DNA of 64,000 bases from an uncultured Pelagibacteraceae bacterium (GTDB lineage Bacteria; Pseudomonadota; Alphaproteobacteria; Pelagibacterales; Pelagibacteraceae). The notes beneath the pieces were generated by a model. It was given only the letters and a program-made list of their open reading frames with translations. It made no database searches and was not told the DNA's origin. The stretch is taken from positions 1 to 64,000 of the forward strand of contig CACHEF010000002.1 in NCBI GenBank assembly GCA_902578775.1. Direction: 5' to 3'. Shown here in pieces: positions 43,646 to 52,711 of this stretch. Positions within the stretch are counted from its first letter, which is position 1. Each line of letters starts with the position of its first letter. The position numbers were made by a program, and so were the translations under genes.

Positions 43646-44587
43646 ATGGCAATTAAAACAAATCAGGCTATTAAAATTTCTCAAAAACACCTATTAGGAA
43701 TTCAAGATTTATCAATTAATGATGTTAACTTTATACTTGATGAAGCAAATTCATTCATCAAAGTAAATCAAAGTAAAAATAAAAAAGTTGATGTTTTAAG
43801 AGGTAAAACTCAAATTAATTTATTTTTTGAACCTTCCACTAGAACTCAAAGCTCTTTTGAATTAGCTGGTAAAAGACTTGGGGCTGATGTTATGTCAATG
43901 AATATTAGCAACTCTGCAATTAAAAAAGGTGAAACATTAATAGATACAGCAATGACTCTTAATGCAATGCATCCTGATATTATTGTCATTAGACATCAAG
44001 ATTCTGGAGCATGTAATTTACTTTCACAAAAAGTGAACTGCTCAGTTCTTAATGCTGGTGATGGCAGAAGAGAGCACCCCACTCAGGCTTTATTAGATGC
44101 ATTAACAATTATTACTCGTAAAAAAAAAATTCAAGGATTAAAAATTGCAATCTGTGGGGATATTCTTCATTCAAGAGTTGCTAGATCAAATATATATTTA
44201 CTTAGTATGTTAGGAGCAGAAGTGAACATAGTTGCTCCTACAAATCTTATGCCAAAAGAAATTGAAAAATTTGGTGTTAATACTTTTACAGATATGAAAA
44301 AAGGATTGAAAGATTGTGATATTGTTATGATGTTAAGATTACAAAATGAGCGAATGACAAGTTCATATCTTTCATCCAACAGAGAATATTACGAATATTA
44401 TGGATTAACTCCTGATAAATTAGAACATGCCAAATCTGATGCTTTAATCATGCACCCTGGTCCAATGAACAGAGGTATAGAAATAGATACAATGTTAGCG
44501 GATGATATCAACAAAAGTGTGATTAAAGAGCAAGTTGAATTAGGTGTCGCGGTGAGGATGGCTTGTCTTAAAATATTTTGTACATAA
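43646..44587 (+). CDS. pyrB: Aspartate carbamoyltransferase catalytic subunit
   Basis: Forms carbamoyl-aspartate, second step of pyrimidine synthesis. I choose the ATG at 43646 ([18 protein letters not shown], 313 residues) over a TTG three codons upstream. The carbamoyl-phosphate loop is [20 protein letters not shown] (about residues 54-73); further motifs are [28 protein letters not shown] and [11 protein letters not shown]. No pyrI regulatory subunit is present. Its stop overlaps the start of the dihydroorotase-like gene (TAATG); the two probably form a complex, as known for PyrB with PyrC-like partners. Confidence 0.97.
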   Translation: MAIKTNQAIKISQKHLLGIQDLSINDVNFILDEANSFIKVNQSKNKKVDVLRGKTQINLFFEPSTRTQSSFELAGKRLGADVMSMNISNSAIKKGETLIDTAMTLNAMHPDIIVIRHQDSGACNLLSQKVNCSVLNAGDGRREHPTQALLDALTIITRKKKIQGLKIAICGDILHSRVARSNIYLLSMLGAEVNIVAPTNLMPKEIEKFGVNTFTDMKKGLKDCDIVMMLRLQNERMTSSYLSSNREYYEYYGLTPDKLEHAKSDALIMHPGPMNRGIEIDTMLADDINKSVIKEQVELGVAVRMACLKIFCT

Positions 44588-45873
44588 TGAAAAAACAATA
44601 TTTTATAAACGCAAATATAATTGATCCTCACAACTCAATAAATGAGAATGGGGGTCTGATTATAAGTGAAGATGGAAAAATTGAAGCCATTGGAAAAAAA
44701 GTAAATATTAATAATTTACCGAGTAGAGAGAAACCAATTGATTTAAAAGGTAAGTATATTTTTCCTGGATTAGTTGACATGAGGGTATTTGTTGGTGAAC
44801 CGGGGTACGAATATAAAGAAAATTTTAGGACACTGAGTAACGCGGCACTCTCAGGTGGCGTTACTTCTGTTGTAACAATGCCTAATACAGATCCAGTTAT
44901 TGATAACGTTTCCATAGTCGATTTTCTAAAAAGAAGAGGAAGAGATAAATCAAAGATAAATATTTTTCCATGTGCCTCCTTAACTAAAAATACTGAAGGT
45001 ACAAACATGACTGAATTTGGTCTTTTACAAAGTAAAGGAATTATTGCATTTACAGATGGAGTTAAAACAATTCAAAATCCAAGATTAATGTCTAGAATAA
45101 TGAACTCTGCTAAAGATTTAGGAAGTTTAATTATGCAGCATGCTGAAGATTATGAACTTGCAAAAAATGGCATGATTAACTCTGGTATAATTGCTTCTAA
45201 ATTAGGTTTATCAGGTATACCTGAAATCGCTGAACGTATTTTGATTGAGAGAGATTTAACATTACTAGAAAAAGTAAAATGTAGATATCATATCTCTCAA
45301 TTGTCATCACAAAAATCTGTCGAAGTAATTAAATCAAGAAAGGAAATAGTAAAATTCACATGTGGAGTTTCAGTTAATAACTTATCTTTAAATGAAAATG
45401 ATATAGGAGATTTCAAAACATTTTTGAAATTATCTCCACCACTAAGAAGAGAAGAAGATAGATTAGCTTTAGTACATGGTTTAAAGGACGATATAATTGA
45501 TGTAATAGTTTCAGATCACAAACCTGAAGATGAAGAGTCAAAAAGATTAACATTTGCTCAAGCAGCAACTGGTGCGTCGGGAATAGAAACTCTTCTGTCT
45601 CTAAGTTTGGAATTATATCATAACGGATCACTAAAATTAGAGACAATAATTAAAGCATTAACATCAAATCCTGCTAAAATATTAAAAATTAATAAAGGAA
45701 ATTTATCTATTGGTAATGATGCAGATCTTTGTATAGTAGATTTAGATAAACCATGGATTGTAAAAAAAGATAAGCTTATCTCAAAATCAAAAAATACATC
45801 TATCGAAGATAAAAAACTTCAAGGCAAAGTCACTAATACATTTGTAAACGGTAAAGAATTATTTAAGTTATAG
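44587..45873 (+). CDS. Dihydroorotase-like protein without the HxH metal site (probably non-catalytic PyrC homologue)
   Basis: Amidohydrolase-fold protein of 428 residues translated with pyrB; ATG at 44587 chosen, since the frame opens three codons earlier only at a TTG. It aligns with class I dihydroorotases: PGLVDMRVFVGEPGYEYKEN (60-79), VVTMPNTDPVID, VSDHKPEDEESKR and GIETLLSLSLE. At the first motif the usual metal ligands His-x-His are replaced by Arg66 and Phe68. A catalytic role is therefore doubtful; in other proteobacteria such inactive homologues support PyrB assembly. True dihydroorotase must be encoded elsewhere. Confidence 0.88.
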   Translation: MKKQYFINANIIDPHNSINENGGLIISEDGKIEAIGKKVNINNLPSREKPIDLKGKYIFPGLVDMRVFVGEPGYEYKENFRTLSNAALSGGVTSVVTMPNTDPVIDNVSIVDFLKRRGRDKSKINIFPCASLTKNTEGTNMTEFGLLQSKGIIAFTDGVKTIQNPRLMSRIMNSAKDLGSLIMQHAEDYELAKNGMINSGIIASKLGLSGIPEIAERILIERDLTLLEKVKCRYHISQLSSQKSVEVIKSRKEIVKFTCGVSVNNLSLNENDIGDFKTFLKLSPPLRREEDRLALVHGLKDDIIDVIVSDHKPEDEESKRLTFAQAATGASGIETLLSLSLELYHNGSLKLETIIKALTSNPAKILKINKGNLSIGNDADLCIVDLDKPWIVKKDKLISKSKNTSIEDKKLQGKVTNTFVNGKELFKL

Positions 45874-45874
45874 C

Positions 45875-46453
45875 ATGGATATTTTAATTATAGGTATAAT
45901 TTCATATTTAATGGGTTCAATTCCATTTGGATTAATATTAACAAAAATTTTTTTGAAAAAAGATATAAGAGATATTGGATCTGGAAATATTGGAGCTACA
46001 AATGTACTTAGAGCTGGTAACAAGACAGTTGGTTACATCACGTTATCTCTTGATATTTTAAAAGCTGTTATCCCTGTAATATATGTTAAAATTTATCACA
46101 CAGATTTCTTATATTTGGCATCATTATGTGCATTTATAGGTCATGTATTTCCTGTATGGCTCAAATTTAAAGGAGGGAAAGGTGTTGCAACATACGTTGG
46201 TATTCTATTTGCTATAAATATTTATTTTGGAATTATTTTTGCTTTAACTTGGTTCATAATTTTTGCTATTACAAAATTTTCATCTTTATCTTCATTAATT
46301 GCCTCTGTATCAGTTCCTTTTTATTTACTGGTCACGGGTCAATTTAAAGATATATTTTTTTTTATAATCATGTTTGTATTAATATTTTTTACCCATCGGG
46401 AAAATATTAAAAGATTGAAAAATAAAGAAGAAACAAAGACAAAAATTTATTAA
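45875..46453 (+). CDS. plsY: Acyl-phosphate:glycerol-3-phosphate acyltransferase PlsY
   Basis: Membrane enzyme transferring the acyl group of acyl-phosphate (made by PlsX) to glycerol-3-phosphate. The 192-residue protein has five predicted helices and three conserved loops: YLMGSIPFGLIL at the start, RDIGSGNIGATNVLRAGN (about 31-48) and GHVFPVWLKFKGGKGVATYV (about 88-107). Starts one base after the dihydroorotase-like gene, so it is in the same transcript. Confidence 0.95.
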   Translation: MDILIIGIISYLMGSIPFGLILTKIFLKKDIRDIGSGNIGATNVLRAGNKTVGYITLSLDILKAVIPVIYVKIYHTDFLYLASLCAFIGHVFPVWLKFKGGKGVATYVGILFAINIYFGIIFALTWFIIFAITKFSSLSSLIASVSVPFYLLVTGQFKDIFFFIIMFVLIFFTHRENIKRLKNKEETKTKIY

Positions 46454-46489
46454 ATTGACTATCTAACTCTTTTGGTTAGTTTGTAGCTT

Positions 46490-49072
46490 ATGAATTTGGT
46501 CATCGTAGAAAGTCCAGCTAAAGCAAAAACTATAAATAAATATCTAGGTGATGAGTATAAAGTTTTAGCAAGTTATGGACATATAAGGGATTTACCATCT
46601 AAGAATGGTTCTGTTGATCCTGATAAAGATTTTAAAATGGAATGGGAGATCGACAGTTTTTCAAAAAAATATCTTAAAGAAATTACGGATGCAGCAAAAT
46701 CCTCCTCAAAGATTATATTAGCAACTGACCCTGACCGTGAAGGAGAAGCGATAGCTTGGCATGTAAAAGAGTATCTAAATGAAAAAAAACTTCTTAAAGA
46801 TAAAGAAATAGAAAGAGTTGTATTTAATGAAATTACAAAAAAAGCAGTTATTCATGGAATTGAAAATCCAAGACAAATTGAGCCACTTTTAGTTGATGCT
46901 TACATGGCTCGAAGAGCCTTAGATTACCTGGTTGGTTTTAATATTTCGCCAATATTATGGACAAAACTTCCAGGCTCTAAATCTGCCGGGAGAGTTCAAT
47001 CAGTAGCTTTAAAATTGATAACTGAAAGAGAACATGAAATCGAATCCTTTAAGCCAGAAGAATTTTGGACTTTAAGTGTCAAATTTAAAGATGAAAAAAA
47101 TCAAAATATCCTTGCAAGTATTAGTCAACTAGATAACGACAAAATTGAAAAATTCTCTTTTAGAAATAAAGATGAGATAAATAAAGCTATATCAAGTATC
47201 AATCAAAAAAAATTTAGTATTACTGATATATCTAATAAAGTAATAAATCGAAATCCATCCGGACCATTTACTACATCAACTCTTCAACAAACAGCCTCTA
47301 GTCGATTAGGGTTTGGCGCATCAAGAACTATGCAAATTGCTCAAAAGCTTTACCAAGGAGTTGAAATTGAAGGAGAAACTATAGGTTTGATAACATATAT
47401 GAGAACAGATGGTACTAATTTATCAAAAGATGCTGTTGTGGCTTTTAGAGATTATATCAAAAAAGAAATTGGTAATGAATATTTACCTGAAAGTCCTTTA
47501 AATTACTCTGGCAAAAAGGCAAAAAATGCACAAGAAGCACATGAAGCAATAAGACCCACGGATGTTACCAGAACTCCCCAAAGTGTAAAAAAGTATCTAA
47601 GTACAGATCAAAATAAACTATATGATTTAATATGGAGTAGAGCTTTATCCTCTCAAATGCAATCTGCTAAATTTGATAGAAATACTATAACGATTACATC
47701 AAACAATAATGACACCATATGCAAGGCAAGTGGATCAGTTCTCAAATTTGATGGATTTTTAAAGATATATAATAATCAAAGTAAGGATGATGATGAAAAT
47801 ATTCTTCCCTCTGTATCTAAGGGGCTTGTAAATATTGAGTCCTTAATAGATGAACAGCATTTTACACAACCCCCTCCAAGATATTCTGAGGCTAGCTTGG
47901 TAAAAAAACTAGAAGAATTAGGAATAGGAAGACCATCTACTTACGCAAGTATAATTTCTACAATAGCAAATAGAGGTTATGCAGAGATATTGAATAAAAG
48001 ATTTTTTCCTACTGATAGAGGAAAACTTATTTCAGCTTTTCTTGAAAAATTATTCTCAAAATATGTAGATTATAACTTTACTGCTGGTTTAGAGGATCAA
48101 TTAGACGAGATTACAACTGGTAAAGAAAGCTGGATAAAAGTTTTAGAGCTGTTCTGGAAAGACTTCAATAGTAATGTAGCTGAAGTAAAGGAAAAAAGAA
48201 CAAGAGAGGTCTTAGATCTTTTAAATGATAGTTTAGGAGATTTAGTTTTCGATAAGGATGATAAAGGAAATATTGTTAGAAAGTGTCAATTATGTAATTC
48301 AGGGACGCTAAGCTTAAAAAATAGCTTTAGGGGTGGTGCGTTTATTGGTTGTTCAAATTACCCTGAATGTAAATTTACAAGACCTTTGTCTAAAGCTAAA
48401 GCAGCGGCACAAGCACAGTTAGCTGAGCCAAAATTTATTGGAAAACATGAAAACGGCAATGATATATATCTTAAAAATGGAAGATTTGGTCCATATTTGC
48501 AATATGAAAAAATTCCAGAAGATATAGAACTTGAAAAAACACCAAAGAAAAAAAAGAAAATAAAAAAACTTAAATCGGGTGTAAATGAACTTTTAAAAAA
48601 TGTCTCCATTCCAAAGGGTTTGGAGCTAGAGAGTATAGATTTAAAAAAAGCACAATTTTTATGCTCACTACCAAAATCTTTAGGATTAAATCCAGATAAT
48701 CAAAAAGAAATCACATTAAATACAGGAAGATTTGGTCCTTATTTGAAATGTGAAAATAAATCAGCAAGAATTGAAAATATTGAGGAAATTTTCTCAATTG
48801 GTTTGAATAGAGCAATAACATTAATTTCTGAGGCTAAACCCGGCAGAATGTCATCTTCAATAATAAAGGATTTGGGAGAGCATCCTGAAGATAAAAAACC
48901 AGTCAAAGTTATGAAAGGTCAATATGGGCCATATATAAAATATAAATCACTTAATGCAACAATACCTGAAGAAAAAGACCCTCTAGAATTAAATATGGAA
49001 GAAGCATTAATATTAATTGAGAAAAGAAGAGAATACGATAAAAGTAAAAAAAGAAAAAAAAATAACAAATGA
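46490..49072 (+). CDS. topA: DNA topoisomerase I
   Basis: Type IA enzyme relaxing negative supercoils. The 860 residues contain the TOPRIM domain (MNLVIVESPAKAKTINKYLG; TDPDREGEAIAWHV), the catalytic tyrosine in LITYMRTDGT (Tyr303), ARRALDYLVGFNISP and LGIGRPSTYASII. One four-cysteine zinc element follows (CQLCNSGTLSL ... GCSNYPECKF, about 600-630), then alphaproteobacterial C-terminal repeats of the NGRFGPYLQY type (three copies) and a Lys-rich end. Stop overlaps the next small gene as ATGA. dprA, often upstream of topA, is absent here. Confidence 0.98.
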   Translation: MNLVIVESPAKAKTINKYLGDEYKVLASYGHIRDLPSKNGSVDPDKDFKMEWEIDSFSKKYLKEITDAAKSSSKIILATDPDREGEAIAWHVKEYLNEKKLLKDKEIERVVFNEITKKAVIHGIENPRQIEPLLVDAYMARRALDYLVGFNISPILWTKLPGSKSAGRVQSVALKLITEREHEIESFKPEEFWTLSVKFKDEKNQNILASISQLDNDKIEKFSFRNKDEINKAISSINQKKFSITDISNKVINRNPSGPFTTSTLQQTASSRLGFGASRTMQIAQKLYQGVEIEGETIGLITYMRTDGTNLSKDAVVAFRDYIKKEIGNEYLPESPLNYSGKKAKNAQEAHEAIRPTDVTRTPQSVKKYLSTDQNKLYDLIWSRALSSQMQSAKFDRNTITITSNNNDTICKASGSVLKFDGFLKIYNNQSKDDDENILPSVSKGLVNIESLIDEQHFTQPPPRYSEASLVKKLEELGIGRPSTYASIISTIANRGYAEILNKRFFPTDRGKLISAFLEKLFSKYVDYNFTAGLEDQLDEITTGKESWIKVLELFWKDFNSNVAEVKEKRTREVLDLLNDSLGDLVFDKDDKGNIVRKCQLCNSGTLSLKNSFRGGAFIGCSNYPECKFTRPLSKAKAAAQAQLAEPKFIGKHENGNDIYLKNGRFGPYLQYEKIPEDIELEKTPKKKKKIKKLKSGVNELLKNVSIPKGLELESIDLKKAQFLCSLPKSLGLNPDNQKEITLNTGRFGPYLKCENKSARIENIEEIFSIGLNRAITLISEAKPGRMSSSIIKDLGEHPEDKKPVKVMKGQYGPYIKYKSLNATIPEEKDPLELNMEEALILIEKRREYDKSKKRKKNNK

Positions 49073-49287
49073 AAAATATATTAATTTCTATAATTTTAAT
49101 ACAATTTCTTAGCTTAAATGCATATGCAGCTGGACCAAATGATTGTTCTATTCATAGTAAATTAAGTCCAAAGTATATAGCATGTAAAGCAGCTAATTTT
49201 GCAAAAGAAACAGCAAATTATCAAAAAAAAACATGGTCTAAGGAAAAAGATAAAATGAAAAAACTAAAAGAAAAAGTATCAAATTAA
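49069..49287 (+). CDS. Small exported protein of unknown function
   Basis: Not recognised. The 72 residues start with a clear signal peptide (MKNILISIILIQFLSLNAYA, likely cleaved after Ala20), leaving a mature peptide of about 52 residues, AGPNDCSIHSKLSPKYIACK onward, with two cysteines (Cys26 and Cys39) that could form a disulfide, then an amphipathic Lys/Glu-rich helix. It is tightly held between topA (4-bp overlap) and ridA (1-bp overlap), which supports that it is a real gene. Role unknown; periplasmic location inferred. Confidence 0.75.
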   Translation: MKNILISIILIQFLSLNAYAAGPNDCSIHSKLSPKYIACKAANFAKETANYQKKTWSKEKDKMKKLKEKVSN

Positions 49288-49748
49288 TGAACTTTGAGGA
49301 CAATTTAAAAAAACTTAATATAATTTTACCAGAAGCAAAAGCACCAGCTGGAAACTATGTTGCAACTAAAATTGTAGGTAAATTACTTTACATATCTGGA
49401 CAAATTTCAATTGATGAAAATGGTGAGCTTATTAAAGGTAAAGTTGGCTTAGATATTGACACTGACAAAGCTTATCAAGCTGCAAAACGATGTGGTTTGA
49501 GTATTGTTACACAAGCAAAACAAGCATGTGGTGGAAATTTATCTAAAATTAAGAACTGTATAAAATTAACTGGCTTTGTGAATTCTACTAACGAATTTGT
49601 TGATCAGCCAAAAGTAATTAATGGAGCGTCAGATTTGATTGCATCAATATTTGGAGAAGCAGGTATGCATACTAGGGCTGCAGTGAGTGCTAATAGTCTT
49701 CCACTTGGTGTTTCTGTTGAAGTGGATGCCATATTTGAATTAAATTAA
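49287..49748 (+). CDS. RidA/YjgF-family enamine/imine deaminase
   Basis: Family members hydrolyse reactive enamines and imines formed by PLP enzymes, preventing damage. The 153-residue protein begins LKKLNIILPEAKAPAGNYVA, then LYISGQISIDENGE (about residues 33-46) and ends with GMHTRAAVSANSLPLGVSVEVDAI (in two parts, about 126-149), where the conserved Arg and the following pattern match the long RidA subgroup (about 150 residues, TIGR-type YjgF). The canonical E. coli-like size is 128, so this is the subgroup often called RidA2-like. Stop is 4 bp from convergent ugd. Confidence 0.9.
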   Translation: MNFEDNLKKLNIILPEAKAPAGNYVATKIVGKLLYISGQISIDENGELIKGKVGLDIDTDKAYQAAKRCGLSIVTQAKQACGGNLSKIKNCIKLTGFVNSTNEFVDQPKVINGASDLIASIFGEAGMHTRAAVSANSLPLGVSVEVDAIFELN

Positions 49749-49752
49749 CGAT

Positions 49753-51051
49753 CTATCGTCCAATACTAAAATATTTAAAACCTTGTGCATTTATTTTTGT
49801 TTTAGAGTAAATATTTCTCATATCATAAATAATTGGCTTTTTTCCTTTCACTAAATTTTTAAAATTTACAGACTTAAAATCATTCCATTCAGTATGAATG
49901 ATTACAAGATCAGACCCTTCTATGCATTTCTTAATTGAGCTCTCATAAGAAACATTTTTAATTTTTTTAAATTCCTTTTTATAGCCTGTTGGATCAAAAT
50001 ACTTAATAATTGCACCTTTTTTGGATAGTTCAGGTATCATAATTAAACTTGATGAATCTCTCATATCATCAGTATTAGCTTTAAATGTTACACCTAAAAA
50101 AGTTATTTTTTTATTTTTAACTTTTTTCTTAAGAATTCCAAAAACTCTTTTTAATAAAATATTTGATCGATTTTCGTTTGATTTTACAACAGATTTTATA
50201 ACTGATAAATTTGTTTTATATTTATCAGCAGTAGAAATTATAGCTTTTGTATCCTTAGGAAAGCAAGATCCGCCATAAGCAGGTCCCGCCCTCAAAAAGC
50301 GGCTTCCAATTCTTTTATCAAGGCCCATTCCAATAGAAATATCCTCAACATTTATTCCAGTTTTTTCACATAAATTTGCCACTTCATTTATAAATGTTAT
50401 TTTTGTAGCCAAAAAGGCATTTGAGGCATATTTTATTAATTCTGCGGCTCGTCTTGATGTGCTTAAATATTGAGCCCCTTTTGAAATTAAAGGTGAATAC
50501 AAATTTCTCAAAATTTTATTTGATCTTTTATCATCAGTTCCGATTACTATTCTGTCTGGAAATGTAAAGTCTCTTATAGCCTCACCTTCTCTTAAAAATT
50601 CAGGATTTGATACTACAGAGAATTTTTTTTTATTATTTTTTTTTGAAATAATTTTTTCAATTTCATCACCTGTTGTAACTGGCACTGTTGACTTAGTAAT
50701 TATAATTTTAAACTTATTAATTGATGAGCTTATTTCCTTTGCAACATTAAAAACTTGGGTCAAATCAGCAGATGCTCCATTTTTTTTAGTTGGAGTACCT
50801 ACACAAATAAAGATAATATCACATTTCTTAATTGCAGATTTTAAATCTGATGAAAAAGTTAATCTTTTATTTTTATAATTTTTAACAGCTAGCTCAGATA
50901 GACCTGGTTCATAAATTGGAATAATTCCCTTTTTGAGTAAATTTATTTTTTCAATATTTTTATCTACACAAATTACATCATTTCCTAAATCAGAAAAACA
51001 AACCCCACTAACTAAACCTACGTAACCAGTACCGATCATGCATAGTTTCAT
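49753..51051 (-). CDS. ugd: UDP-glucose 6-dehydrogenase
   Basis: Oxidises UDP-glucose to UDP-glucuronate with two NAD, for surface polysaccharides. The 432 residues show the Rossmann start MKLCMIGTGYVGLVSGVCFS, VCVGTPTKKNG, ITKSTVPVTTGDE, EFLREGEAIRDFTFPDRIVI and the catalytic loop YGGSCFPKDTKA with Cys263. The C-terminal half has LGVTFKANTDDMRDS. Overlaps galU by 4 bp; the galU product feeds it. Confidence 0.96.
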   Translation of the reverse strand: MKLCMIGTGYVGLVSGVCFSDLGNDVICVDKNIEKINLLKKGIIPIYEPGLSELAVKNYKNKRLTFSSDLKSAIKKCDIIFICVGTPTKKNGASADLTQVFNVAKEISSSINKFKIIITKSTVPVTTGDEIEKIISKKNNKKKFSVVSNPEFLREGEAIRDFTFPDRIVIGTDDKRSNKILRNLYSPLISKGAQYLSTSRRAAELIKYASNAFLATKITFINEVANLCEKTGINVEDISIGMGLDKRIGSRFLRAGPAYGGSCFPKDTKAIISTADKYKTNLSVIKSVVKSNENRSNILLKRVFGILKKKVKNKKITFLGVTFKANTDDMRDSSSLIMIPELSKKGAIIKYFDPTGYKKEFKKIKNVSYESSIKKCIEGSDLVIIHTEWNDFKSVNFKNLVKGKKPIIYDMRNIYSKTKINAQGFKYFSIGR

Positions 51052-51863
51052 AATTTAGAGATCTCCAGTGTTGATTTAATATAACCGTTCATACTTCCAC
51101 AATCTAAATATTTGCCTGAGAAATTATGAGCTACGATCTTATTTTTTTCTTTTAATAATGACTGTATAGCGTCTGTTATGTGTATTTCACCACCTTTACC
51201 AGGTTTCTGATCCATTAATTTTGCAAAAATAGTTTTAGGCAAAATATACCTTCCAATTACAGCTTTATTAGATGGAGCTGTTTTAGTTGATGGTTTTTCA
51301 ATTACATCTTTTATAGAATAATTTTTTTTATCTAATCTTTTATCAAGTTTAAAAATACCCCATCTTGAAACTGTTTTTTTATCAACATTCATGCTAGCCA
51401 TTACACTGGCTTTAAATCGTTTATGAACTTTAATCATAGACTTAGAACAATTTTTTTTGACTATTAGATCATCTGGTAAAAGCATTAGAAAAAATTTATT
51501 TTTTATAAATTTTTTAGTTTTTAATACAGCGTCACCTGTTCCAAGTGGCTTATTTTGATAAACAAATTTAATCATTTTTTTATATTTCAAAATTTTTTTA
51601 TATTCTTTTATAATTCTTGGGTCTTTTTTCTTTTTGATTATTCTTTTATAAAAATAATCATTAAAAAAATAATTTTTAATCATTATTTTTTTTTTTGAAA
51701 TTATAAAAATTACATCTTTGATGCCAGCTTCAATACATTCATCTAAAATATATTCGATACCTGGTTTACCATTTATAGGCAAAAGTTCCTTAGCAAATAC
51801 ACTGGTTAAAGGTAACAATCGTGTCCCTAAACCTGCTAATGGAATAATAGCTTGTTTAATCAT
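51048..51863 (-). CDS. galU: UTP-glucose-1-phosphate uridylyltransferase
   Basis: Makes UDP-glucose from UTP and glucose 1-phosphate. The 271-residue protein begins KQAIIPLAGLGTRLLPLTSV with the nucleotidyltransferase loop, followed by FAKELLPINGKPGIEYILDE, PLGTGDAVLKTK (about residues 105-116), LLPDDLIV and ending with GEIHITDAIQSLL and FSGKYLDCGSMNGYI. The galU-ugd operon points to uronic-acid-containing surface sugar synthesis; the sugar-modification module at 24-27 kb could be linked, though that is inference. Confidence 0.95.
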   Translation of the reverse strand: MIKQAIIPLAGLGTRLLPLTSVFAKELLPINGKPGIEYILDECIEAGIKDVIFIISKKKIMIKNYFFNDYFYKRIIKKKKDPRIIKEYKKILKYKKMIKFVYQNKPLGTGDAVLKTKKFIKNKFFLMLLPDDLIVKKNCSKSMIKVHKRFKASVMASMNVDKKTVSRWGIFKLDKRLDKKNYSIKDVIEKPSTKTAPSNKAVIGRYILPKTIFAKLMDQKPGKGGEIHITDAIQSLLKEKNKIVAHNFSGKYLDCGSMNGYIKSTLEISKL

Positions 51864-51897
51864 TTAAATGTTTTACTTATTAAATTATTTTATACAA

Positions 51898-52710
51898 ATG
51901 AAAATTTTATTGAATAATAATGATTTAAATGAGGCATTATATAATGTATCTAACCTGGGTTTTGTACCAACGATGGGAAGTTTGCACAAGGGTCACATAT
52001 CATTAATTAAGAGATCTCTGAAAGAATGTAAAAAAACTATAGTTAGCATATTTGTAAATCCTACTCAGTTTAATAACAAAAATGATTATAAAAATTATCC
52101 AAGAAACAATAGAAATGATTTTTCAATTCTTAAAAAATTAAAAGTAAATTTCTTATATATGCCTAAGAAAAATGATGTTTATTATTTTAAGAGAAAATCT
52201 TTAATCAAACTAAAAAAAAAAGACAAAATACTATGTGCTAAATATAGAAAAGGTCATTTTGAGGGTGTAATTGATGTTATGGACCGTTTAACAAAATTAA
52301 TTAAACCTAAAAAAATATATATGGGTGAAAAAGATTTTCAACAACTTTACTTGGTGAAAAAATATATCAAAAAAAAACCTAAAACAAAAATCATTTCTTG
52401 CAAAACTATCAGAGATACTAACAAGTTGGCATTTTCATCTAGAAATAAACTTTTAAAAAAGTCTGAATTAAAGATGGCTAAAAAAATATCTAGTGAATTA
52501 TTTTTACTCAAAAGAAAACTTGGAAATAATAAAAATTCAAAAAAACTAATATCTCAAAAAAAAAATCAATTAACTTATTTTTATGATATTAAGTTTGATT
52601 ATTTAGAGCTTATAAATATATCTACTTTTAAAAATTCAAATACAACTAAAAATTCTAAACTATTTGTTGCTTATTATATTAACAATGTAAGATTAATTGA
52701 TAATTTTTAG
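51898..52710 (+). CDS. panC: Pantothenate synthetase
   Basis: Joins pantoate and beta-alanine with ATP. I choose the ATG at 51898 (MKILLNNNDLN, 270 residues); an ATG ten codons upstream lies at the very edge of the divergent galU start. The class I synthetase-like motif is GFVPTMGSLHKGHISLIKR (about residues 20-38), with IFVNPTQFNNKNDYKNYPR, YMGEKDFQQLYLVKK and AFSSRNKLL. It is highly Lys-rich but complete. The stop is 1 bp from the convergent mgtE stop. Confidence 0.94.
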   Translation: MKILLNNNDLNEALYNVSNLGFVPTMGSLHKGHISLIKRSLKECKKTIVSIFVNPTQFNNKNDYKNYPRNNRNDFSILKKLKVNFLYMPKKNDVYYFKRKSLIKLKKKDKILCAKYRKGHFEGVIDVMDRLTKLIKPKKIYMGEKDFQQLYLVKKYIKKKPKTKIISCKTIRDTNKLAFSSRNKLLKKSELKMAKKISSELFLLKRKLGNNKNSKKLISQKKNQLTYFYDIKFDYLELINISTFKNSNTTKNSKLFVAYYINNVRLIDNF

Positions 52711-52711
52711 A

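Noticed and set aside
44628..45008. A 126-codon minus-strand frame opposite the dihydroorotase-like gene
   Set aside because: It is fully antisense to a well-conserved gene and has no recognisable motif or upstream signal.
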